A stretch of 64,000 nucleotides of DNA from Sipunculus nudus (GCA_026874595.1 CM049311.1:43963676-44027675); one strand, 5' to 3'; shown: positions 12,091 to 24,330, numbered from the stretch's first letter. Notes: generated by a model not told the origin, from the sequence alone. Made by a program: numbers and translations.

Positions 12091-13127
12091 GGAAATTCAT
12101 GCAAGAATTATTGAGAAACAGGTGCTTCTGTATGAATTTTTATTCAATACAAGCCAACTTTACTGCACTTTCATATATGATGATAATATTTATTAAGAAA
12201 TATTTGACCCAATCCTTTGCAAGATTACATTAATAAACGTTCGACTGCATTCACTTTAACAGTTCTTGAGATAATATGATCAAAAGGAATTTAAAGATGG
12301 TTGACTGGTGGCGTTTTTGGACTGCTGACAGGTCTGAAATCAGACAACAACCATTCTCTAAATCGGACCATAATTGAAGGAAAATTACTGAAACTGCAAC
12401 TGAAAAAAGGATTTCTAAGGTGGCTGACTGGCAGACATAATGGATTTCTGAAAAGTCTGACATTTGATATCACACATCCTCGAATAAGAGACCAAACTTG
12501 GGGCAAATTCTCCAAATGATGTTACAGTAATGAATGTCCAAAACAATTCAAAAGGCATGTTCAGGCGCTCATATCAGATTTACAGATATGCAAATGTAAA
12601 AGTGTAGGTCCAATATTTTTTATTATCACTCTGCTTTTCAATGGGGTCAGCAGGGTTGGTATACTGCAAAACCTGAAAGAATAGAAATGCAGAAAGCATG
12701 ACTAAGAGTCATGTAATAAAATAAAGCCATCCTAAATCAAGTACACATCCACATATTATGAGAACAAACACTTGCTTTTATATGTGGTGATTTATATAAA
12801 AATATTCAGATATCTTGGAAACGAAGTTTATTGCCATGATTCCATAAAATAAACTGCAAAATGTTCCCATCATCTTATAAATCAGTAGCTAAACCTTAAT
12901 ACTATACTCTCATAGTGTTAATTCCTGGCTGAAGTATTCCAACAACAGTGTTTTGTTATGCAGTAACGAGGTACTTATCACTCAGCCTTATCACTTAATA
13001 GCCTAATACAAAAGGGAGTCATATGTCACCAGTGTCACTCCCAATTACAGCCACACGGTGAGATGTACCAGCTGGAGTGCAAGCTTATATATACAAGAAA
13101 AATAGAGATGGTCTACAAAATAAGTTG
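12091..13127. other. Unclassified DNA, no gene seen
   Basis: Mostly AT-rich. Open frames on both strands overlap at 12251-12519 (72 codons on +), with no recognisable domain; I consider them chance. No repeat family of the window is evident here. Confidence 0.4.
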
Positions 13128-13960
13128 ACCTGACCTATGACCTTGGCCTTTTGCCCACATATCAACTGGATTCTTTCTAAATGATGGGTAACTACTAACC
13201 AATTACATCTGGCCGGGTGTAATTACTTGGCAACCAATGAGTGAATAACTTAGACCTGCAACCTTTAACCTCCTGACCAGCTGACCCCAAAATCAATTAG
13301 TTATTTCTTCATGCAAAAGACCCATAAATATGAAGTTTGAATCACATTGAGTGATGCATAGATGTGGCATATGTGAAAGACTGAAGGTTTGGGTTGAACA
13401 GTTTCACTTTAAATATGTTCACAAGTATTTAGAACATTATTGTGACCTTGACCTTTTACCTTTTGAACTCAACTTCAATAGGCTTCTTCCCCTATTGGTA
13501 GGTAAGCCATATATGACAGATGGAAAGTATCGATTGAAAAGTTTGCCTGAAAATGACTCCACGCAAGAAGAGGGTGCTGTGAACTTGACCTTTGACCTCA
13601 AAATCAACAGGTCTTTTCCCCTGTTGGCAGAGAAGCGATATCAGTGCTGAAAGGTTTGGAATGAAGGGTCTGGCTTGAAATGTGTCCACAACCTTTTCAA
13701 AGAAGTGGATCCTGTGACCCTGACCTTTGACCTTGTGACCTCAACATCTATAGGATTCTTCTCCCACTTAGTAGGTGAGCTATATGTGAAAGATCAAAGA
13801 ATTGGGATGAAAGGTTTGGCTTAAAATGCATCCACAGGCTTTTCAAAGAAGTTGGTTCTGTGACCTTGACCTTTGACCTTGTGACCTCAAAAAAATTATG
13901 GTTCTTCCCCTGTTAGTAGGTGAGCTGTATGTGAAAGATGGAAGGTTTGGGATGAAAATT
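13128..13960 (-). repeat. DR1-bearing tandem array (about 140-bp monomers)
   Basis: Monomers recur at about 13441, 13581, 13716 and 13861. Each carries TGACCTTGACCTTTGACCT or a variant, followed by CTTCCCCTGTTGG-like and AAGGTTTGGGATGAAA-like segments. Exact TGACCTTTGACCT (reverse complement AGGTCAAAGGTCA, a perfect DR1) is at 13586-13598, 13721-13733 and 13867-13879. Same family as 21.9, 29.3-30.7 and 58.1-58.6 kb. The short frames through it are repeat translations, not genes. Confidence 0.8.
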
Positions 13961-14234
13961 TTGGCTAAAAGAATTATTTCTGGGGGGTGCAAACACACCC
14001 CATAACTTCGAGAATATAGGTCGCAGTGACCTAATTTCAGGTTTGCAAGGAGATCTTTTTAGAACCTCTAAGACTGCATAGGGTTCACAGCCCTAGCCCC
14101 TACGGTTACGATTTGTGCCCTGCTAACAGACAGCTGGCCGTCCGGCCGGCCGGCTGGACGGACAGACGGAAGGACGACGGACAAAGACCAATCGCTATAG
14201 CCCAGCATGACTGAAAGTCAGCTGAGCTAAAAAA
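13961..14234 (+). mobile_element. HE1 3' fragment with GC-rich palindromic block
   Basis: A diverged 1c-type segment with TCTGGGGGGTGC and TACGATTTGTGCCCTG leads into a CCGTCCGGCCGGCCGG-like block at about 14138-14153. Then come GGACGGACAGACGG and an imperfect terminal hairpin ending AGTCAGCTGAGCTAAAAA. The DR1 array upstream may be its body. Confidence 0.65.
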
Positions 14235-14600
14235 TCAAAAAAATACAGGTGGCGCAACAGTCTGCAGGAACTGATGGAACATCTCATGATCAATATGTAT
14301 GCCAAAAATCATGACCATCAGTGATGTAGTTAATGAAATATTGAAGTTTTTGTATGAAATTTTTGACTTTCTAGGGGATACTTTGGGGCCCCATAGCTTG
14401 AAGGATATTGGTAACAGAGACCTCATTTCTGGTTTCCAAGGAGATTTTTCATGGACCTCTCAGAATGTCAAGTTACAAGTTTCTAGGTCCAGCGGTTACA
14501 ATTTGTGCCAGGTTAACGGACGGATGGACGGACGGACAGACGGACGGACAAAGAGTGATCGCTATAGCTCAGATGACTTACAGTCAGCTGAGCTAAAAAT
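14235..14600 (+). mobile_element. HE1c fragment: one monomer plus full tail
   Basis: It starts in the A-run after the previous tail and holds a single monomer (CAGGTGGCGCAACAG, GATATTGGTAACAGAGACC). The microsatellite block GGACGGACGGACAGACGG follows at about 14518-14551, then the hairpin at 14565-14595 and an A-run. No head, so it is 5'-truncated. Confidence 0.7.
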
Positions 14601-14995
14601 TACATCATATGATGAACATATATGCACAATTTGGTGTTAAAAGCTGCAGCCATTCCAAAGATACATGATGACACCTTTCACAACACATTCATTTAAGATC
14701 CCTTGGTCTATAGAATTGTTGCATATGATTTGAAGGATTATTATTCACTTATAAGTAGAACATTGGAAAGACCCTTTTTGATCGTGGAAAGTAGTGTAAC
14801 AGTAGGTGATACCACCTGCAGGTCATTTTGTGAAAAAAAAAATGCAGGAGTTTTTGGAAATATTTTTATAGAGAAGGGGGGCAGGACAGATGGCTGGAAA
14901 GACAGACGGACAGATGCAGACCATTTAAGTAGTCCTCCCTCCTATGGTGGAGGACTACTAAAATAGCAAAATGTTGAATTTTTGAGGATATTTCA
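14601..14995 (+). mobile_element. HE7 3' end with perfect terminal hairpin
   Basis: A body of about 250 bp contains GTGATACCACCTGCAGG, then a GACAGATGG/GACAGACGG block. At 14928-14959 an 11-bp perfect stem, AGTAGTCCTCC with GGAGGACTACT, encloses a 10-nt loop. Decayed versions end the segments at 6563 and about 20980. The head is not identified. The last 25 bp are AT-rich linker. Confidence 0.65.
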
Positions 14996-15330
14996 AAACA
15001 AGTGACCCATGAGTCATGAGGCTCAGCTGACTGGCATGTTGAAAATATATCCTTGCACAGACAACTAATTAAGATAATGCAGGTGGCATCATTGTTCATG
15101 CATATTAGCTTAAGTTCATCAAGACCCATAAGCACAATAAATCTGATGACAAACCAACCGGCCTTTCATGAGGAATCAGGCAATTTGTGTGTATCTTTCA
15201 TTATTTCTAGGGTGCTCAAACATACCCCAAAACTCTGAGAATATAGTTCACTCTGACCCAATTTCAGGAGATTTTCATAGACCTCCCTAGATTTTAGGTT
15301 AGAAGATTCCAGGTTGTATGTTTATGTTTG
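14996..15330 (+). mobile_element. HE1 head and short body
   Basis: The head is AACAAGTGACCCATGAGTCA then GGCTCAGCTGACTGG. The sequence that follows (GGCATGTTGAAAATATATCC, GCACAGACAACTAATTAAG) is shared with the copy at 50072-50155. Later it grades into diverged 1c-like sequence (ACCCAATTTCAGGAG, CATAGACCTCCC). Confidence 0.6.
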
Positions 15331-16043
15331 TGCCTTGCTTTGGTATCAAATTTTAATTATGATGGGGGGTGCTTATGAACCCAATAGGTCAAAGAATATG
15401 GGTAACAGAGACCTAACTTCAGTTTTCCATGGAGACTTTTCATGTACCTCTCTGGATGTAAAGTGAGAAGATTCTAGGTCTAGTTGTCATGAATTGAGCC
15501 CTGTTAACAGATGACTACATTCATTATTCTGGGGGGTACTTCGAAGCCCCATAGCATGAAGAATATGGGTACCAGAGACCTAATTCAAGGTTTCCAAGTA
15601 GACTTTCCATGGGCCTCCCTGCATGTTGAGACAGAAGATTCTAAGACCTGCAGTTACGATTTGTGCCCTGTTAACAGATGATGGCATCTTTTAGGTTTAA
15701 AAAATAGAGAAAAAAATTGTAAAAAAATAAAAAAAAACAGTTGGCACCACCAGTCTGCAGAAACTGATGAAAAACTCCATGATGAATATCCATGCAAAGA
15801 ATCATGGTGATCAATGCATTAGTTGTTCAGATACTTGAGCTTTTGTATCAAATTTTCTATTATTCTAGGGGAGGGGGTACTTGGAAGCCCCATACCTCAC
15901 AGGTTTTGGGTAACAGAGACCTAATTCCAGGTTCCAAGGAGACTTTTCATGGGCCTCCCTGCATATCGAAACAGAAGATTCTATGTCCAGTCGTTACAAT
16001 TTGTGCCCTGTTAACAGATGACGGCATCTTTTAAGATCTCAAC
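15331..16043 (+). repeat. HE1c core monomers, headless and tailless
   Basis: Two to three diverged monomers with GGGGGGTGCTTATGAACCC, AATATGGGTAACAGAGACC, TGGAGACTTTTCATG and GCACCACCAGTCTGCAG (15747). Cut at 16044 by the HE2 head. Confidence 0.65.
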
Positions 16044-18190
16044 AAGGCCTACAGGCCTAGTGCGAACCTGTGCATTGGGAAATACACCAGGTATAATGCT
16101 TCAATGCTGGACCATTACCTCTCATGTATATGAACAATTCAAGTACTAAACATTTTGAATAAGAAACAATTACACAAACATCACTGCTGAAATTCTGGCA
16201 TGGGTGCACACAACACAAACATGACTGTAGCTGGCACCACCAGTCTTGTATACAACAAAGCTATCAGAGATATATATGTATGCCCAATTTCAGGCTGATA
16301 TATCAAATTCCTCTGTAGAAATAAGCACGCACATACACGGTGCGAAAGTCATTGTAGGTGGCGACACCTGTCTTGTGAACGAGAAAGCCATCAAAGACAC
16401 ATACAGGTCAAAATATCAGGCCAATACATCAAACTTACCTTGAGTCTGATGCATGGGGCTGACCAGGCTTAGGTGAGAAAGGCAGTTGCCCCGAGTGAAC
16501 TGTCACAAATTTGCTAGCTGGCTCAGGCTACTGCACTAAGTGAACTCATGACCTCCACCTGGTTAGACTGAGTGAACTTTCAACCAGTACCTGGCTGCAC
16601 TGAGTGAACTCTTGACCTGTTGCATAATCTGACACAGTTGGTAGTCCACATGCAGCCCTGAGGGGCATGACACCCATGAGGTGATCACATGGTGGCAATG
16701 AGGTGTTCACTTGTCACCCATGAGGTGATCACATGCCTTGTGCTTGGCAGCACTGACTGAACTCTTGACCTATATCTGGCTGCACTGAATGAACTCTTGA
16801 TCTGTTGCCAAATCTGAAACAATTGGCTGTTTCTCAACCTATTTGAAGATACAAACACAATCTTGGTCTGTTGGTAAATCTGTTTACATATACTGAAAGA
16901 CTTTGGCTAAAATGCTTTTTTTCAAGCTGATAATTCATAAACTTTTTATCAAAATATCTAAAATAACAAAAGATGCAGTTCTTTCATTGTTAAAGGTCCA
17001 ATATTTCTGCCAAAAATCATTCAAGTAAACTTAAACAAAGGCCACTTAAGAATAATTTTTGTGCAATGTTACAGAAGTTATAATTGAAACAATAATTTTG
17101 TAGAAAAACAGTTTTGCAGTCCGTAGTTCGAAATAGACATAATAATGGCCATAAGACCAACTTAAGCTTTTCTGATATGATTGAAAGAACCATGTCCTAG
17201 GACAATTCTTTTGAAAAATTGAACGATTCAACCTGACAGTTTCATCATAAACATTTTAAGCTGAAAGAGGCTAAAATCATGAGGTTTTTGCCCATAAAAA
17301 ACAGGTCAATGTAGGTGGCACCACAAAATCTGCAACTTCAAATATGAGTCATGTGACCAACATTTGCACAATACTTGGTAATGCTAGCTTCTGTCATTTC
17401 TGAGTTTACTATGTCAGTATGCTTAATTGGCCAAATGACTGTTCAAATTTGTGTAACACCACTAAAATTCATCAAATGCAAACCATTTGAACAAACTTGA
17501 GAGGGCTTCCCTCTGGGATCATTTTTGTAAAATAGTGAACAATTTGGCTGGACCGTTTACAAGAAGAAGACTTTTAAAGGTTTTTCAGCTTTTTCCCAAT
17601 AAAATCTAAGTAAATGCAGATAGCAAAAAAATAAGCCGAATCCTACAACATTTGATATGTGACAGATTATTGCATTAAATCTAGGGATGGTAGCTCCTGC
17701 TATTCCTGAGAAATTATGGGTTAATCTACAGATGACCAATGACCCCTGTACAAAAATAAGTCAATGCATGTGGTGCCACCAATACCTCAATTTCATATAT
17801 GACTCATGTCACCAACACTGGCATAAAACTTGGTGATGATAGCTCCGGCCGTTTCTGAGATTGCCATTTTAGTATGTTTTTTTTTACAGTTAGCTAAGTT
17901 TAACTTCCTGTAACTCGGCCAAAATTACCAAACTTGAACCATTCAAACAAACTTGAGAGAGATGGTATAAAAGATTATTTCTGTGAAACACTGAACTATT
18001 TGGCTTGACTGTTTCGGAGTTTTTTAAAGGTGTTTTAGCTTTTTCTTAATAAAATCTAAGAAAATGCAGAGTTTTTCAGATGGCTAATTTTTTGCATTAA
18101 ATTTCATGATACTAGCAACAGTTGTTTTCGAAATAGTATGGTTAACAACGATGACAGACGATGCCAAACCATCGCATTAGCTCACAGGTT
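16044..18190 (+). mobile_element. HE2 element, probably near full length
   Basis: The head AAGGCCTACAGGCCTAGTGC then GAACCTGTGCA contains a hairpin (AGGCCT/AGGCCT). The tail near 18148-18186 has CCATCGCATTAGCTCACAGG then TTCACT and an A-run. CGAACCTGTG in the head is the reverse complement of CACAGGTTCG in intact tails (56262-56285), giving subterminal inverted repeats. The body has GGCACCACCAGTC and GGTGGCGACACC blocks, a patch of irregular short repeats at 16470-16810 (CACTGAGTGAACTCTTGACC; CACCCATGAGGTGATCACAT twice), and two monomers about 454 bp apart (17311, 17765). No transposase seen. Confidence 0.6.
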
Positions 18191-18614
18191 CACTAAAAAT
18201 TACTACAGATGCATATTGAATGCAAAATAATAATACAGATACATCTCATTGATGGCAAAATCTTGAATAAAGTTGAGTATGGATACCAATTATTTATAAT
18301 CCATGTACAGCCATCTTTATACACCCACAGACGACTGTATACCTGTGATTGTAAACATTCCCTGGCATGAGGAATATCTAAAATCATAAATCTACATTTT
18401 TTAAAAGATTTTAAAAAACATTCTTGTCAATATTAACCATAGATAACCTGAAATCTAAATGTCCAGAGGCATTATGTAATGGATGCTGATAAACTGGTGC
18501 CAGGCTAGATGTATCTGCTTCACACAGCTAACATATATGGTAAAATGACTCAATTCAATCTTTATTATTAAGCCAATATTCATTCTTTGGAACCATAAAA
18601 GACAATTATTATAA
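18191..18614. other. Unclassified AT-rich DNA, no gene seen
   Basis: No head, tail or array recognised. The only open frame (64 codons, minus strand) has no identifiable feature. Confidence 0.4.
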
Positions 18615-19677
18615 AAACAAGGGACCCATGGGTAACGGCGCTCAGCTGAAGTTTGAAATTTTTGCTAATGCAAAATATGGAAAATATTCTATTGTAATGT
18701 TTTTCATTTATATAAGCATGTGAGAAGCTAAGAGGAAAGGGGCCCTCCTACTTGGTTTTAGTAAAGTTCTAAATATATGATTGCAATGTCACAGTCATGA
18801 AGAAAAACAGTAAAAATTTTGAGATACTGTGATGCATATGAAAAATTTACAGATGGACAGGCAAGTGGACAGAATGGACTAATACTTTATTTCACTTTCA
18901 AGGGAATAATGCATTTAAGTTTATATATAAGCCTATTTTTTTTAGCATATCCACTTTTTTTCATTAAAAGCTTTATCTGATTATTTTTTTTTATTTACAA
19001 GTTTTATAAATTTGTAATAAAAACAAGGGACCTATGGGTCACATCGCTCAGCTGAATTTTGGAAAATATAAGTAACTGCAAAATATTTTTATCTCTTTTG
19101 GTTTTTCATGTATACTATCATTAGAAAAGCTATGAGAAAATGGCCCTGCTAAAATGAAACTGTGTAAATTATAGAACAATAGACATGAGCTAAACCATTT
19201 AGTGATGCACCAAGGGAACAAATAGGCCTATGGTAAGTGTTATATAAAAGTAACGTTTCATAAACAAATAATGTGTGAAGGTAATTAAGTTTTCAAAAGT
19301 TAAATATATGGCCATATGAGTTAAAATTAATCCCACAAAGTTTGACCAATATTCCTAATTTTAATACTAAGTTAACAGTGTTATTCACATCTAGGCCCCG
19401 CCAACTTTAAGAGATATGAATCAAATGCTACAAAGTATTTATATCTTCTTAAATCTTGTCAGTTAGCATTTACATTAGATCCTAATCACATTTGAATATT
19501 AGGATTAAATTCCTGAAATTTTTTTCTTAAAAAAAATCAAAATTGTCCAAGTCTCATCAAAAAGAATTTATTTAACATTAAAATTAATAGGTTCATCTTG
19601 TTTATTAGTCCTGTGTATTGAAGGGGTGTGTTGGGAAAGGGGTCTCTGTTGTTACTGCTCGTTGCTGAAAAAAAATG
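18615..19677 (+). mobile_element. Two adjacent HE1b-type fragments
   Basis: Heads lie at 18615 (GGGACCCATGGGTAACGGCG) and 19020 (GGGACCTATGGGTCACATCG), each after an A-run. The first continues as the 1b body also found at 37.35, 38.44 and 59.87 kb. The second matches the copy at 58877-59217. That copy carries about 39 bp (around 59048-59086) absent here, a clean indel between paralogues. Confidence 0.65.
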
Positions 19678-20554
19678 TTAATTATAAGATTCATCTAGTT
19701 CATAGTACAGGTCTGTCAACAGAATGGGGTGGGGGGGGGGGGGGGGGGGAAAGGCTCCCTGTGGTATGGTATTAACTGCAGACAGCCTGATCAAGCTCAA
19801 CTCAATGGAGAGAGGGCTTGCCCTAGATGACTTATAGTCAGCTGAGCTAAAAATCGTAAAAAAATCGAAAAATAAAGGTGGAGCCACCATTCTGCAAAAA
19901 CTGATGTAACACTCCATGATCAATATCCATGCAAAGAATCATGGTGATCAATGCATAAACTGTTCAGATACTTGAGCTTTTGTATCAAATTTTTCATTAT
20001 TCTGGGGGATACTTTGGAGCCCAATAGCTTAAAGAATATGGATAACAGAGACCTAATTTTAGGTTTCCAAGGAGACTTTTCATGGACCTTTCTTGATGTA
20101 AAGTGAGAAGATTCCAGGTCCAGCGGTTACGATTTGTGCCTTGTTAACAGATCACCACATCTTTTATGGTCTCAAAAATAGAAAAAAAAAATTGTAAAAA
20201 ATTGAAAAAATACAGGTGGCGCCACCAGTCTGCAGAAACTGATGGTACTCTCCATGATCAATATCCGTGCAAAGAATCATGGTGATCAATGCATTAGTTG
20301 TTCAGATACTTGAGCCTTTGTATCAATTTTTCATTATTCTTGGGGTTACTTCAGAGCCCCGTAGCTTGAATAATATGGATAACAGAGACCTAATTCAAGG
20401 TTTCCAAGGAGATTTTTCATGGACCTCTTTGGATGTACAGTAAGAAGATTCCAGGTCCAGCGGTTACGATTTGTGCCTTGTAAACAGACAGACAGCCTTA
20501 CAGCTGGACCGCCCGACGGACGACGAACAAAGAGCAATTGCTAAAGCTGAGCTA
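19678..20554 (+). repeat. Poly-G segment plus HE1c monomers with tail
   Basis: A 19-bp G-run lies at 19731-19749. A partial HE1 tail follows near 19825-19852 (ATGACTTATAGTCAGCTGAG), then two 1c monomers, the second with an intact GGTGGCGCCACC at 20215-20226. The tail at 20486-20554 has a GACA/GGAC block and ends GCTGAGCTAA, running directly into the next head. Confidence 0.6.
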
Positions 20555-21000
20555 ACAAGGGACCCACGGTTCATGACACTGAGCTGAAGTTGCCTCATAG
20601 CTATGACAGAAATTTAAAATTCCTAGCATACATAAAGGTTTTTTTTAAATATATATAGTTGTATTTGAAAATGTAGTGTAAATGCTACTGCCATCTGGTA
20701 ATATCATTGATAAGGCTGTGCTGCATATACATTTGTCTTTAAGACCTATACGTACTACATGCAACAGAAGAGCATTTTATGACCTCATTTGACATGTTTC
20801 ATCAGCCTAATATGTCATGATCACAATATGTACATACAAGAGGCACAAATAGTCCCCCTGCCATTTTTTTAACTAGGACAGTGTGGCATTAGTGATGGGA
20901 TAGGATGGATGGACAGCAAGACAGAAGGATGGACAGACAGATGTAGACCATTCTAGTAGTCCTCCCTCCTTACGGTGGGGTCTTATAAGCAAAGAATTAA
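20555..21000 (+). mobile_element. HE1-type head joined to an HE7-type tail
   Basis: The head ACAAGGGACCCACGGTTCAT begins exactly at the A-run of the previous tail. The segment ends with GGATGGACAGACAGATG and AGTAGTCCTCCCTCCTTACGG at about 20940-20980, an HE7 tail. It is either a chimera or two truncated copies. Confidence 0.5.
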
Positions 21001-21408
21001 TATAAATGGAGATCCAACAGTGGAAGCTATGCCAGCACTCGAGTGTCAGCCGAGTGCTAATTGTAATTAAGATGCAATAAACCAATTAACCCTATGTGCA
21101 CCTACTGTAAAGCAGTGTCAGGGTTAGCCAAGGTATGGTGTTTAACACAACATAGCTGTCAGGTCTTACTGCCGCATTCAGCTGAAGCTTGTCAGACAGA
21201 GAGCAATATATCAAGTAACTGAGTGGAAAATCACAGGAATAACAGTGACTAAAATTATAAAGGTGCAGATTTTTTTTTTTTAAAGAAATTTGTGCAACAG
21301 AGATATTTAGAGAGGCATCATGTTGAGAAATCACTGGAGCCATTTTGGGACAGATACAGTCATTCTTCATCAATATCTACCATGACAAATGATGGACAGC
21401 TGGTAAGT
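21001..21408. other. Unclassified DNA, no gene seen
   Basis: Includes a T-run at 21271-21280. A minus-strand frame of 93 codons (21092-21373) shows no domain or signal I recognise. Confidence 0.4.
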
Positions 21409-23097
21409 ACAAGTGGCCCAAGGGCCATGACTCTCAGCTGAATTCAAGAAACCTTGAACAATGGGTAAAATGACTCCAAGAGTGCTCATAATCATGCATT
21501 TTGCCAACAGACCTTAGATTTAGGTTACACTTACAGTGACCTTATTTAACATCCAACTGCTACCATTTGTACCCATCTTACTAACAGAGTGCTAAAATCA
21601 TGCTCTTTCACACAGCTCACACAATATAGGTCACAGTGACATTATTTCAGCTTTTCTTTTAAGTAATTTTTCCAGGAACCTCCCTAGATCTTAATTGAAT
21701 TACACGTTTCTAGGTCCAACTGTAACCAATCATGCAAATCTGTCGTAAAGGGTCCTCAAATCATGTTCTTCCACATATCTTGCAGAATATAGGTCACTAT
21801 GACCTAATTTCAGGTTCCCAAGGAGATCTTATTTTCCTTGAACTAGTAGCATTTGGATTATTGTAACAATCTTTTAAAACAAGTGGGTGCAGTGACCTTG
21901 ACCTCAAATCTACAGATTTCTTCCTCTTTGGGCAAGTAAGCCATGTGTGAAAGATCAAAAGTTTGGGATGAAAGTTTGATTGACTGTGCATCCACAATCT
22001 TTTTAAAGATGTGGCTCTTGTGACCTTCACCTTTGACCTCTGGACCCTAAAATCCAAATGTTTCTTACTTAAGTGGTGGGTCATTAATCAATCGAGTTGG
22101 CAGACAATCTGTCTATTCAAAGTAGAATTATCATCCATAAACTAATTTGTGAATGGATAGGCCCTGTGACCTTGACCTTTGACCCTATAAACCCAAATCG
22201 TAAAGAATCTTCCCCTACTGGCATGTGAGTAATATCTTGAATAGTGTTGGGACGATATGGGTTTTTGATATCATGATAATTATTCAAATTTTATTGCGAT
22301 ATATCGTGATATCGCGATATTTTTAATTATATATAATGGCATTAATAAGCCATCAATAATGATATTTATAACAGCCACCTTTAAAGTCTTGACTTTATAC
22401 AAGGGGTTAAGTATTAATATCATTTATACCCATAGTGCCATTTCCACAAAATGACTCATTAAGTGATACAAGTTGCATGAAGGTCCTGCAGGTGTGCAAG
22501 CGCGGGAAGTCCTGCCCCCATAGTCGTGTCACACTTGTCAGAACTTTCCAATAGGTTTCCTATAGCTACACAAAAGCTGGAGAATCCTGGCAAATTTTCG
22601 GAGAGCGTGTCATACCACACATGGCTAAATATACCATCTCAATTTTATATGGCAAAATATGTAACCTGTATGGAATGTTCCATACAGTTGTGACATTTTT
22701 ATGCTAACATTTTCGTTCCATGCAATAAAAGCGTAAATATGTGTATTTATTGCTCTTTCATTGTAATGATTTTTTCTCCTGGAATTCTCAAGCTTTTGTC
22801 CTCTCTGATTCATCATGCTACTTCCAGAGATTTTCAACTAATCCCGAAGTCTGTAAGTACATGGTTCCACCCACACGCGGACATTTCCGACCTTATCCTT
22901 TAACCTCATGACCAAAAAATCATACATGTTCTATCTTTAGTGGTGGGCCATGTGTAAGTCATGTTTAAAATCCATATGACAATCCAACCTGGAGTTATCA
23001 TCTGGGAACAAATTTGTTTGGATGGACGGATGGATAGACAGACAGACAGACAAACTGACAGACAGACAGGGTGAATACTATAGAGCATCCACTTGTT
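21409..23097 (+). mobile_element. HE1d element with DR1 monomers
   Basis: The head ACAAGTGGCCCAAGGGCCAT then GACTCTCAGCTGA keeps the HE1 layout but with a different palindrome (TGGCCCAAGGGCCA). The body has half-site clusters at 21893-21904, 22021-22039 and 22167-22185. The tail at about 23030-23097 is a GACA block followed by GCATCCACTTGT. ACAAGTGG at the head and CCACTTGT at the tail are inverted copies. A second tail of this type is at 58676-58713. Confidence 0.6.
22239..22865. mobile_element. Probable insertion with ATATCGCGATAT palindromes
   Basis: The DR1 body stops after GTGAGTAATATCTTG and resumes near 22866. The left end reads AGTGTTGGGACGATATGGG, followed by ATCGTGATATCGCGATAT; a perfect 12-bp palindrome ATATCGCGATAT is at 22309-22320. 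The start resembles the ends of some hAT-type non-autonomous elements, but I find no matching right terminus or target duplication, so boundaries are approximate. Confidence 0.35.
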
Positions 23098-23176
23098 ATC
23101 AATAAACACACCAGGTTTATGGACACTAGATGGAATAACAGCTGAGAAATTGACATGTTAATTGTCATTTAACAGT

Positions 23177-24330
23177 AAAAACAAAGGACCCATGGGTCAC
23201 GGCACTCAGCTGAAGTTTGAAAAATTTTAGCAAATGCAAAATATGCTGTTTTCTATTGTAATGTTTTTCATATGTAAGCATATGAGAAGAAAAAGGGAAA
23301 ATGGCCCTCCTACTTTTCTATAGTAAAGTTCTAAATATATGATTGCAAAACTAATACTCTGACAAGACTGTCATGAAGAACAAGGGACCCATGGGTCACG
23401 GCGCTCAGCTGAAGTTTGAAATTTTAGCAAATGCAAAATATGCTGATTTCTATTGTATTGTTTTTTCATATGTATAAGCATATGAGAAGCTAAGAGGAAA
23501 TGGCTTTCCTCCTTAGTAATAGTAAAGTTCTAAATATATGATTGCAAAACTAATACTCTGACAAGACTGTCATGAAGGAAAACAGAAAAAAGTTTTGAGA
23601 TCCTGTGATGAATATGAACAAGGGACCTATGGGTCACGGCGCTCAGCTGATCATGATTGAACTATTAATGTATCACCATTGTGATACTATATTTAGTCGA
23701 CAAACCTTATGAATATCATGGACCTATTAGGCTATTATAAAGGAATATAATGTCATATGTGAGTAAATCATGTATGAAATTTCCTGACTGATGGATTAAT
23801 ATGGAGTAAATATAGTGGTTTATTTTTTATTTATTTGGGAGCTGTTGAAAATAGCAATATATTTGAGCAAATATGAATGCAATGACAGAACACTAAGCAG
23901 TGGTAGAATGATGATAAGGCTATTTGTTGAAGGATCTATAGTGTATGGAAGTCCGCAAGATTTCAATTTGACATATATAAAGTTATTATTAACTATGCTG
24001 AAGAGTGGATTTATGAATTGTGACTGTATGACATGATATCTCTTAGGTCTTGACAAGGTACATTATATTGATGCCCACCACGTCTACATATTACACAATA
24101 TTGACATAATTTCTGGCACGTACATAGGTAACAAACAGTTATACAATATATAAAAATATGAATATATCTGATTCAACTTGTTCTCGTTTACTGAGGCTGA
24201 CATTGGGATGGGGTTTGGAGAAGGAAACAGTGTGGGCAGCAAGGAGGGTTGGATGTAGAGAGAAAAGGAGATAGAGTGAGAGGGACGGAGCATTCAACAG
24301 TACTTAAACACCTGGACGGTTAAAATCTAA
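23177..24330 (+). mobile_element. Three HE1 heads in a row: two 1b starts, then 1e
   Basis: Heads lie at about 23179, 23380 and 23617. The first two segments (about 200 and 237 bp) are near-copies of each other and of the start of the 1b body (GAAGTTTGAAATTTT, TATGAGAAGC). The third is a roughly 620-bp 1e body matching 59218-59850 along its length. The short frames 23815-24056 lie in this repeat. No tails seen. Confidence 0.65.

Noticed and set aside
14130-14160. CpG-island-like GGCCGGCCGG block
   Set aside because: Only about 30 bp and part of the degenerate GGAC microsatellite of an HE1 tail.
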